DNA from: Escherichia sp. ESNIH1 | GTDB taxonomy: Bacteria > Pseudomonadota > Gammaproteobacteria > Enterobacterales > Enterobacteriaceae | Direction: 5' to 3' | Length of the DNA: 64,000 nt | Assembly (NCBI GenBank): GCA_002918705.1 | Contig: PQKR01000002.1 | Span: forward strand, 620,001 to 684,000 | Notes under the pieces: model-generated | The model's input: only the letters and a program-made list of their open reading frames with translations | The model's database searches: none | Told to the model about the DNA's origin: nothing | Part shown: positions 51,443 through 58,199 of the stretch, piece after piece | Layout: each line of letters begins with the position of its first letter | Numbering within the stretch: position 1 is the first letter of the stretch | Position numbers and translations under genes: made by a program

Positions 51443-52642
51443 ATGGCTTTGAACCTCGACACGCTGGGGTTATCGGCAACGGTAACCGACCAGGGGATCG
51501 TTGCGCCCGACTACCAGACAATCCTCAGTACGCTGACCGGCTACTTCCGCCAGATTTATGGTGACGATGCCTATCTGGATCCGGACAGCAAAGACGGGCA
51601 GATGGTTGCCTTGTACGCCCTGGGCATCCACGATGCCAATAATACAGCCATCGATGTGTATAACTCGTTCTCGCCAGCAACAGGGCGCGGGCGCGCGCTG
51701 GCAAGTAACGTCAAAATTAATGGGATCACCCGCAAGGTTGCCACCAGTTCAACAGCGGACGTTGTTGTCACAGGTGCTGTCGGCACGCTTATCACGGCGG
51801 GTAGCGTCAGGGATGCCAATGGCGTTGTGTGGGATCTGCCTGTAAACGTGAACATTCCGGCATCCGGCACCGTGACAGTTACGGCCACCTGCAGAACCCC
51901 TGGGCCTGTTGCAGCCATGGCCAACAGCATTACTCAAATAGCTAACCCAACGCGGGGATGGTTGTCCGTAACTAACCCCTTGGCCGCTACCATCGGTGTC
52001 GCCGGGGAGACCGACGCGCAGCTGCGTCAGCGCCAGGCGAGAAGTACGGCATTACCATCCATCACGACGATGGACGGCCTGGACGGCGCGCTGCTGGATG
52101 TGGCAGGTGTTTCGCGAGTGCGGGTTTATGAGAACGATCAGGACATCGCTGATGCAAACGGGCTACCGCCGCACTCAATCAGCTGCATCGTCGAAGGCGG
52201 TGATGCCGATCAAATCGCAACGGTCATTTCAAAGAAGAAAGACCAGGGCACCTCTACATTCGGTACTACCACGGTAAACCTGACCGGAAAATATGGGGAA
52301 CCAAAGGCTATCAAATTCTCCCGCCCGGTGATTGTGGAAGTATTCGTCGATATCGAAATTAAAACATATCCCGGCTACACATCTCAGGTGGCCGAAGAGA
52401 TGAAGACGGAAATTGCCAGGTATATTAATTCGCTTCGCTTTGATGATGATGTTTTGCTTAGTCGACTCTATTCTCCGGCAAACCTCGGGGTGATGAGTGG
52501 GGGTGATAGTAAATATTACGACATAACTTCCCTAAAAATCGGCAAGAGCGCTTCGGCTGTCGCATCATCAAATATCAATATTGCATTTAACGAGGCGGCG
52601 CACTCTCTCATTGACAATATTAAGATAACGGCATCGTCATGA
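51443..52642 (+). CDS. Baseplate J-like protein
   Basis: The 399 residues: YLDPDSKDGQMVALYALGIH, SNVKINGITRKVATSSTADV, GRSV-type VRDANGVVWDLPVNVNIPAS and ETDAQLRQRQARSTALPSIT, MDGLDGALLDVAGVSRVRVY, all standard baseplate J (gp47) features. ATGA overlap with the next gene. Base composition falls toward AT in its last 250 bases. Confidence 0.9.
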   Translation: MALNLDTLGLSATVTDQGIVAPDYQTILSTLTGYFRQIYGDDAYLDPDSKDGQMVALYALGIHDANNTAIDVYNSFSPATGRGRALASNVKINGITRKVATSSTADVVVTGAVGTLITAGSVRDANGVVWDLPVNVNIPASGTVTVTATCRTPGPVAAMANSITQIANPTRGWLSVTNPLAATIGVAGETDAQLRQRQARSTALPSITTMDGLDGALLDVAGVSRVRVYENDQDIADANGLPPHSISCIVEGGDADQIATVISKKKDQGTSTFGTTTVNLTGKYGEPKAIKFSRPVIVEVFVDIEIKTYPGYTSQVAEEMKTEIARYINSLRFDDDVLLSRLYSPANLGVMSGGDSKYYDITSLKIGKSASAVASSNINIAFNEAAHSLIDNIKITASS

Positions 52643-53295
52643 GTAAATACACTGAGTTAATCACCAACTACCATGCAACGAAAAGTAAATTCCCACAGCA
52701 TATAGATCTTATAACCAGGCCTCTTACTGACGTTTCGACTTTAGTTGCTGACATGATACGAAAGTTTGATGTCGACTCAGCCAATGGAGCGCAACTGGAT
52801 ATCATTGGTTTATGGGTAGGCAGGAGCAGGGTGGTCACCACACCAATATCCAATGTTTATTTTTCATGGGATACAGATGGGCTGGGGTGGGACCAGGGCA
52901 ACTGGCAAGGGCCGTACGATCCGGATGCAGGCTTTACATCTCTGAGCAACGACGTTTACCGACTGGTTCTTAAAGCGCAGATAGCCATCAACCAATGGGA
53001 CGGCACAGTAGGACATCTTGAGGAATTACTGGAATTGATATTCTCAGGAACTGGTATCGAAATGCAGATAATTGACAATATGGATATGTCTATATCAATT
53101 AGCGCGATTGCATTGAACGGAATTGCAAATACATCTGCTGAATTAATAGAGGTAATTAAGTCAGGTGCGCTGACTGTCAAAGCAGCTGGTGTGCGGGTGA
53201 AAAGTCTGGATGTTATAGATCCGGCTCATCCTCTATTTGGGTTTGATATACAGAACACGGCTATAGCCGGTTTTGATAATGGATACTGGAGTTAA
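52639..53295 (+). CDS. DUF2612 baseplate protein
   Basis: The 218 residues: LITNYHATKSKFPQHIDLIT, ANGAQLDIIGLWVGRSRVV, FSWDTDGLGWDQGNWQGPYD, YRLVLKAQIAINQWDGTVGH, as in DUF2612 proteins that link baseplate J to the tail fibre (gpI role). The last part is more AT-rich than the genes before it. Confidence 0.82.
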   Translation: MSKYTELITNYHATKSKFPQHIDLITRPLTDVSTLVADMIRKFDVDSANGAQLDIIGLWVGRSRVVTTPISNVYFSWDTDGLGWDQGNWQGPYDPDAGFTSLSNDVYRLVLKAQIAINQWDGTVGHLEELLELIFSGTGIEMQIIDNMDMSISISAIALNGIANTSAELIEVIKSGALTVKAAGVRVKSLDVIDPAHPLFGFDIQNTAIAGFDNGYWS

Positions 53296-53296
53296 T

Positions 53297-54643
53297 ATGC
53301 CAACTAATGATATTAAAGCCTTTGCCGCAGCGGGCGGGGCTAATGTTTTAACCCAGGCGGAATACTTAGCCCTGGCTGCGCTTTCCACTGGGTTTACATC
53401 CGGGAAAGCCAGCGCGAAAGAAGTGAATAAAGCTATCAGGCAAGCAACGCTTGTAGCAGCAGCACTGGCGCAGTTCATCAGCGATCAGGGAAGTGTTGAT
53501 GTGCTGGATGACGGTAACGTGTCGGGGCTTGCTGCAAAAATGCTGGCGGCAGTTAATAAAACCTCCCAGCCTCTTGATGCCACGCTGTCAGCAATAGCTA
53601 ACCTTGCCACGGGCGCTAATAAGCTTCCATATTTCACTGGTACTGATACCGCAGCCCTGGCGGATCTTACTCAGATTGGTCGCGACATTATTGGTAAATC
53701 CAATATTGCGGGCGTTTTAAACTATCTGAAACTTGACAGGGTGGAGCAGCGCGACAGCGAAACGATAATTTATGCCGGGGACGATCACACATCGTATCTT
53801 GCCATCAGGATAGATGGTCAGTGGGGTATTTATGACCCTTCGCAAGGTTTTATACCCCTTGGTATTCAGCAGGGTGGAACAGGAGCGAGAGATGCAGGCG
53901 CGGCCAGGACTAATCTTGGACTTGGGACTGTAGCCACTGAAAACATCGTCCCGGTCAGCAAGGGCGGCACAGGTGCAACAGACGCGGCAGGAGCAAGGCA
54001 GAATTTTGGCTTGGGTACCGTAGCAACCGAAAGCACGGTTCCTTTAGCTAAAGGCGGCACAGGTGGAACTACGGCAGCAGTAGCCAGAACCAACCTGGCG
54101 CTTGACCGCATTGAACAGCGCGCCGGTGAAACCGTGATGTTCAGCGATGCGACCAAAAAGAAATTTGTGACGGCGCGTTCTGATAACACCTGGGGTTTTT
54201 ACAATGATGACCTGCAAACGTTCATCGCGCTGCCTGTCAATGCAGGCGGCACTGGATCGCTGAACGCGTCAGGGGCAAGGAACAACCTCGGACTTGGGAC
54301 TGTAGCCACTGAAAACATCGTCCCGGTCAGCAAAGGCGGCACAGGTGCAACCGATGCAAAAACGGCCAGAGATAACCTAGGCCTGGGTAACGCGGCAGTT
54401 GGGCAGGTTCGAACAGGATTGATATCAGGATCTGGCGATAAGCTATTCTCAACGCCTTTTTCTAACCAGTGTACTGCCATCGCGTTCGGGGTAATAATCG
54501 GTCAAACGTGGATTTTTTCTCCATACGTCACTTACTTAACAAAGGCAGGCTTTGGTTTTGACGGTCGGTGCTGGAGCGGAGAACCGGGAACTGCATCGCA
54601 GCCATTCGGTGAAGGCGTCTATTACATTGCATGGGGCAACTAA
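53297..54643 (+). CDS. Tail fibre protein
   Basis: The 448 residues start at the ATG with TGGAG upstream (MPTNDIKAFAAAGGANVLTQ). The N-terminal baseplate-attachment part is followed by repeated GGTG(A/G)TDA..AR.NLGLGTVA blocks that form the fibre shaft. The C-terminal FGVIIGQTWIFSPYVTYLTK, RCWSGEPGTASQPFGEGVYY is the receptor-binding end. A near-exact 62-bp repeat lies within it. Confidence 0.87.
   Translation: MPTNDIKAFAAAGGANVLTQAEYLALAALSTGFTSGKASAKEVNKAIRQATLVAAALAQFISDQGSVDVLDDGNVSGLAAKMLAAVNKTSQPLDATLSAIANLATGANKLPYFTGTDTAALADLTQIGRDIIGKSNIAGVLNYLKLDRVEQRDSETIIYAGDDHTSYLAIRIDGQWGIYDPSQGFIPLGIQQGGTGARDAGAARTNLGLGTVATENIVPVSKGGTGATDAAGARQNFGLGTVATESTVPLAKGGTGGTTAAVARTNLALDRIEQRAGETVMFSDATKKKFVTARSDNTWGFYNDDLQTFIALPVNAGGTGSLNASGARNNLGLGTVATENIVPVSKGGTGATDAKTARDNLGLGNAAVGQVRTGLISGSGDKLFSTPFSNQCTAIAFGVIIGQTWIFSPYVTYLTKAGFGFDGRCWSGEPGTASQPFGEGVYYIAWGN
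53918..53979 (+). repeat. 62-bp near-identical repeat in the fibre gene (second copy 54290-54351)
   Basis: The two copies begin GGACTTGGGACTGTAGCCAC, differ at one position (GCAAGG/GCAAAG) and lie 372 bases (124 codons) apart in the same frame. Recombination between them would delete or add exactly 124 shaft residues. Confidence 0.85.
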
Positions 54644-54644
54644 A

Positions 54645-55079
54645 GTGACATATCAGTATAGCGCTAAAAACAATGCCTTTTTCCCTGTTGCCGAGCTGGC
54701 TAATTATAAGGCTGCAGGATGGGACTTACCGGATCTCGTTGATGTTACCGACGAGATGTTTGCAGAGTTCACGCAGGATCGTAACGTTGATGGTCTGATG
54801 CGCACTGCCGCTGCTGACGGACTGCCACAGTGGTCACCGTTGCCGCCGCCGACGCAGGAGCAAATTCTTGCGAATGCGATGCAGGAGAAGCAGCAGCGAA
54901 TTGGTGCAGCTAATGCCTATATCAATAGCAAACAGTGGCCGTCAAAGCTGGCGCTGGGGCGGTTGAGTGATACAGACAAAGCGCAGTTTAATGCCTGGCT
55001 GGATTATCTTGATGCGCTAGAGGCGATTGACACATCGACCGCGCCCGACATCAGCTGGCCGACAGCTCCGGATAAATAA
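54645..55079 (+). CDS. Tail fibre assembly protein (Tfa family)
   Basis: The 144 residues start at GTG (TYQYSAKNNAFFPVAELANY) directly after the fibre stop. PQWSPLPPPTQEQILANAMQ, EKQQRIGAANAYINSKQWPS and FNAWLDYLDALEAIDTSTAP, DISWPTAPDK are typical of Tfa chaperones. It helps fold and trimerise the fibre. Confidence 0.88.
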   Translation: MTYQYSAKNNAFFPVAELANYKAAGWDLPDLVDVTDEMFAEFTQDRNVDGLMRTAAADGLPQWSPLPPPTQEQILANAMQEKQQRIGAANAYINSKQWPSKLALGRLSDTDKAQFNAWLDYLDALEAIDTSTAPDISWPTAPDK

Positions 55080-55120
55080 TTAATAGGCCGCACCGTCTTG
55101 CTCTGGCCTCTCTTTGAAAC

Positions 55121-55140
55121 TACTGTATATAAATACAGTA
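55121..55140. promoter_or_regulatory. LexA box of the right-end operon
   Basis: CTGTATATAAATACAG (55123-55138) fits CTGT-N8-ACAG exactly and is extended by TA at both ends. A -35-like TTGAAA lies at 55114-55119. It is 24 bases before the GTG start of the next gene. Confidence 0.88.
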
Positions 55141-55161
55141 TTTAACAGGGAGGGGCACAGA

Positions 55162-55401
55162 GTGGCTAAATATTCAGACATTGGCGCGGCATTTACCGCA
55201 GCCGTCAAACCAGATCCGAAACGAGGATTTACAGTAACCACTGGTGATTTTGTGCAGCAGCTGGAAGTGCATCACCATCACTGGTCACTTGAGCAGGCGA
55301 ACCGGTGGATCGCGCGCTATCAGACGTACTTCCGGGATTACACCCCGCATGCGGGTGAGGACCGGCGATACTTCATGATGGGCATGGGGAGGATTATGTA
55401 A
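55162..55401 (+). CDS. SOS-controlled small protein, first gene of the right-end operon (79 aa)
   Basis: GTG start after AGGGAGGGG. AKYSDIGAAFTAAVKPDPKR, GFTVTTGDFVQQLEVHHHHW, SLEQANRWIARYQTYFRDYT. His-rich middle (HHHH) and a helical C-terminal half. A family of similar proteins occurs with UmuD-like genes at prophage right ends, from memory; function unknown. The next gene begins directly after its stop. Confidence 0.72.
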   Translation: MAKYSDIGAAFTAAVKPDPKRGFTVTTGDFVQQLEVHHHHWSLEQANRWIARYQTYFRDYTPHAGEDRRYFMMGMGRIM

Positions 55402-55725
55402 ATGGGATTTCCTTCTCCTGCGCAGGACTACGTTCAGCGCCCGCTGTGCCTGAACGAGTTATTCAACGTAAACGGTAATACTCTGCTGATTGAAACGTCG
55501 AGCGGCTGGGCCGTGATCGATAAATCGCGGCGGCCAGATCCTGGCATTGTGCTGCTGGTGAATGTCGACGGCTATAACCAGTTCGCCAGGTGGATGGGTG
55601 ATGCGCTTATCACGGAGGACGGCGAGGCCATAGAGGGCGAGGCGCTGGACGGCGTGACCGTTATTGGGCCAGTGACGGCGCTGATCAATGCTGTGGGACG
55701 TGACGACGATTGCCCGGTGTTGTGA
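55402..55725 (+). CDS. UmuD-like protein lacking the protease serine
   Basis: The 107 residues open with MGFPSPAQDYVQRPLCLNEL, the UmuD segment around and after its cleavage site (CGFPSPAADYVEQRIDLNQ). The segment carrying UmuD's SGDSM serine is missing: NELFNVNGNTLLIETSSG passes straight to the later strands, and the lysine-containing FTVKK is replaced by FARWM. GEALDGVTVIGPVTALIN matches the UmuD C-terminus. It may dimerise with UmuD' or LexA-type partners, but cannot cleave. Second gene of a LexA-box operon. Confidence 0.72.
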   Translation: MGFPSPAQDYVQRPLCLNELFNVNGNTLLIETSSGWAVIDKSRRPDPGIVLLVNVDGYNQFARWMGDALITEDGEAIEGEALDGVTVIGPVTALINAVGRDDDCPVL

Positions 55726-55928
55726 GCAATATCGCCTGGCAGGGGAGTCGGGGTGGTGGGTATGTTATCAAAGGGATTTCACCACTAAAATTCCACGTCG
55801 AGCCCACGAATAAAGTAACAAGTGTTTGATCGTAAAAGTATCTAATGGTAAGTGTTAGTAAGTTAAAAATAGGCTAAAAACGCGGGTAAGAATATGATAT
55901 GTAAAGGAAGATTAGATGTAGACCATAA
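55726..55928. other. Non-coding right end of the prophage
   Basis: About 200 AT-rich bases between the UmuD-like gene and attR. I see no gene, strong terminator or repeat; it likely holds integrase arm sites (attP P arm), but I cannot identify them. Confidence 0.5.
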
Positions 55929-55962
55929 ACAGGAATCGTATTCGGTCTTTTTTTATCTGTTT
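55929..55962. repeat. attR, right 34-bp att core
   Basis: Identical to 13978-14011. The sdsR stem's 5' arm is only partly matched on its left (GACCATAAAC instead of GACCGAATAC), so this copy is the phage-borne half. Confidence 0.92.
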
Positions 55963-55967
55963 CCTGA

Positions 55968-56021
55968 GCTAACCATACCATATTCGACCCGCCGGGCGTC
56001 CAGCGTTTTTTTGGTTAATAT
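55968..56021 (-). pseudogene. 3' remnant of a second lambda-type integrase
   Basis: The minus strand reads ILTKKTLDARRVEYGMVS, which aligns with the C-terminus of the intact integrase (SMTKKYLDARGAEYVMV) at 11 of 16 places, including TKK, LDAR, EY and MV. It lies six bases from attR in the same relation to the core as the intact int has to attL. The stop codon and all upstream integrase sequence are lost. Confidence 0.82.
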
Positions 56022-56030
56022 TAGGGGAAG

Positions 56031-56222
56031 TTAAAAATCGCTGAACTCCTGAGCCGGACGCCAGAAGCCGTCAACAAAGTCCTCAACCGGATAGCAGCCG
56101 CCGTGGCGGATGCGCTGCTCCTCCATTGAGACCAGGCACTGCTGTTCGGTATTGTATACATCGATAACAATGTCATCGCAGCCACCGTCCAGGTAGCAAA
56201 TAAAGAGAACCAGAGCGACCAT
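56031..56222 (-). CDS. yebW: YebW, DUF1482 family
   Basis: The 63 residues (MVALVLFICYLDGGCDDIVI, DVYNTEQQCLVSMEEQRIRH, GGCYPVEDFVDGFWRPAQEF) match E. coli YebW. GAGG lies before the ATG. It has a homologue in the prophage left arm at 20610 and stands between the integrase remnant and yebV, so it is probably a phage relic kept by the host. Function unknown. Confidence 0.9.
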   Translation of the reverse strand: MVALVLFICYLDGGCDDIVIDVYNTEQQCLVSMEEQRIRHGGCYPVEDFVDGFWRPAQEFSDF

Positions 56223-56325
56223 TCCATCCTCACTTCCGTACCGCTTAGGTTAAGTGTAGGGGATAGGTGTAAAGAGAGGAAATTCCAGGAACAAATAACC
56301 CGCCGGGCGGCGGGTTCAATGGATA

Positions 56326-56565
56326 TCAGCCGAGGCGCAGTATCCAGGTATCGGTCTGTTGATCGTAGTGCTCACGGTACAGCACGGATTGTTCGCCGTT
56401 AAGCAGCGCCGGGATACTGGTATCGGCATCCCAGGCATCAAGTTGCATACATAAATCGGGATCGGAGCTGCATGGAATGCGTAACGTCCGCTCTCCTGGC
56501 CCATCGCCTTGCAGCTCAGCATCATCAATCTCAAATTGGCCAATGCGCACGCTGGTTTTTGTCAT
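56326..56565 (-). CDS. yebV: YebV, small conserved protein
   Basis: The 79 residues MTKTSVRIGQFEIDDAELQG, IPCSSDPDLCMQLDAWDADT, SIPALLNGEQSVLYREHYDQ match E. coli YebV (78). The frame opens 24 codons earlier, but the ATG at 56565 gives the family N-terminus. Known in E. coli as a stress-related protein of unknown role. Confidence 0.92.
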   Translation of the reverse strand: MTKTSVRIGQFEIDDAELQGDGPGERTLRIPCSSDPDLCMQLDAWDADTSIPALLNGEQSVLYREHYDQQTDTWILRLG

Positions 56566-56678
56566 AATGCTCTCCATTGATCTGCGAAATGTGGTACGAC
56601 CAGTAAAGTCACCCCATTTTTCAGCTTGGTACAACATGACCTATCCCGCCAGTAAAAACGTGCGCTTTTTTTCCGGAC

Positions 56679-58118
56679 TTACTCTTTGCTGGCGAACAAA
56701 CGACCGTCGCGTACCAGCTCCCGGGGGTAGCTGTTCTTAAGCCGTGAGCCGACTCTCTTTGCCAGGCCAAGAGGCTGCCCCTGAAATGTTACAATCGCTT
56801 CGTCATGCTTAACCGGCGTCTGTGGGTAGATGTCCCGCCCGCGATACCACTCTTCTGCTTCAGCAGGGTTGAGCTCAAAGGCCAGCGGATTATCGGTTCC
56901 GGCAAGGGCAATCACCGCCTCGTGCTGCCAGCGGTAGCCTTTGTTGTGCGTCTCGGCGAGCTTGATGCCGATGCGTGAGAAGCGCACTTTGCCGGTCAAC
57001 GCTTCGATCTGCTCCGGGAAAAGCCACAGCTCTTTATCTCGCTGCCAAAGGCGTAACGTGTCGTTCCACTGTAGCCCAGAGGCCGCGGCGGCTTGGGTTA
57101 TCTGTGCGCTCTCGCGGCCTTTGACGGGCGAGAAGGGGAATTTACCCATCTTATAGCCAGGCGCGGGCAGAGGATCGACAGAGGCAGTTTTGCGCAGTCG
57201 CGCGACGAAGAACCCTTCGCAGTCGAAGATCTGCGGAAAAACGTGCAGGAAACCGTCGGGGGTCAACGCCTGCGTTGCACCGACAAACAGCTCGCCCAGC
57301 GGCAGGAACTCAACCGCATCGGGATAGCGAGCTTTCAGCCAGTGGCAAATGGCTTCGTTCTCCTCCTGGTTTAACGTGCAGGTAGAGTAGACCAGCGTCC
57401 CGCCGGGCCGCAGGGCGTGAAACGCACTGTCGATCAGCTCCTGCTGGGTGGCGGCGATCTCCAGATTGCTGGCAACAGACCAATTTTTCAGCGCATCGGG
57501 ATCTTTGCGCACTACGCCTTCACCAGAGCAGGGGGCATCCAACAGGATGGCGTCAAAGGTTTCGGGCAGCGCCGCGCCAAATACCCGGCCATCAAAGTGG
57601 GTCAGGGCAACGTTGCTGATCCCGCAGCGGCTGATGTTGGCATGCAACACTTTTACCCGGCTGGCAGAGAATTCATTGGCCAGAATCGCCCCGGCGTTAT
57701 CCATCCGCGCGGCGATCTGGGTGGTTTTTGAGCCCGGCGCGGCGGCAACGTCCATCACTCGCTGAGGCGTGTTGCCGTCAGCGAAGAGGGCGCTGACCGG
57801 CAGCATTGAGCTGGCTTCCTGAATATAAAACAGGCCGCTGAGGTGCTCCGCAGTGCTGCCAAGGGGCAGCACCTCTTCATCTTCGCGCTCGATCCAGAAA
57901 CCCTCGTCGCACCACGGAACCGGCGTCAGCTGCCAGCCATAGGGGGCGACCAGGTCCAGAAACGCTGCCACGGAAATTTTAAGCGTGTTGACCCGAATGC
58001 TGCGGCGCAGCGGACGCTGGCAGGCGGCAATAAAGTCATCGAAAGAGAGATGCGCCGGCATAGCCAGACGCATCTGCGCAAGAAATTCTTCAGGAAGATA
58101 GACAGCGTTGTGAGCCAC
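56679..58118 (-). CDS. rsmF: 16S rRNA m5C1407 methyltransferase RsmF
   Basis: Methylates C1407 of 16S rRNA with S-adenosylmethionine. The 479 residues equal the E. coli protein. SAM motif [19 protein letters not shown], catalytic Cys in [10 protein letters not shown] and second Cys in [13 protein letters not shown], and a C-terminal PUA-like part ([20 protein letters not shown]). Last gene of the letA-letB-rsmF unit. Confidence 0.97.
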   Translation of the reverse strand: MAHNAVYLPEEFLAQMRLAMPAHLSFDDFIAACQRPLRRSIRVNTLKISVAAFLDLVAPYGWQLTPVPWCDEGFWIEREDEEVLPLGSTAEHLSGLFYIQEASSMLPVSALFADGNTPQRVMDVAAAPGSKTTQIAARMDNAGAILANEFSASRVKVLHANISRCGISNVALTHFDGRVFGAALPETFDAILLDAPCSGEGVVRKDPDALKNWSVASNLEIAATQQELIDSAFHALRPGGTLVYSTCTLNQEENEAICHWLKARYPDAVEFLPLGELFVGATQALTPDGFLHVFPQIFDCEGFFVARLRKTASVDPLPAPGYKMGKFPFSPVKGRESAQITQAAAASGLQWNDTLRLWQRDKELWLFPEQIEALTGKVRFSRIGIKLAETHNKGYRWQHEAVIALAGTDNPLAFELNPAEAEEWYRGRDIYPQTPVKHDEAIVTFQGQPLGLAKRVGSRLKNSYPRELVRDGRLFASKE

Positions 58119-58166
58119 GAATTACACCACCAGCAATAAAACAGGGGGCGCAGTGTAGCATAAAAC

Positions 58167-58193
58167 GCTCCGGCGCAGCAGGCGCGCCGGAGC
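58167..58193 (-). terminator. Strong hairpin between letB and rsmF
   Basis: GCTCCGGCGC/GCGCCGGAGC, ten pairs with a seven-base loop, followed on the minus strand by GTTTTATG. The short T-run suggests a partial terminator or mRNA-stabilising hairpin within the operon. Confidence 0.55.
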
Positions 58194-58199
58194 AGGAGC

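Larger units (their letters stand above)
13978..55962. mobile_element. Complete-looking temperate prophage, about 42 kb, in sdsR
   Basis: Bounded by the 34-bp att repeats. Modules in order are integration, recombination, immunity, replication, nin/antitermination, lysis, packaging, head, contractile tail, baseplate, fibre and a LexA-controlled right end. Every essential late gene is open. The only clear lesions are the ninG amber codon and short gene remnants at 25.1-26.2 kb, so it may still be inducible. The early half resembles lambda and Rac; the late half resembles DUF3383-sheath myoviruses. Confidence 0.95.
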
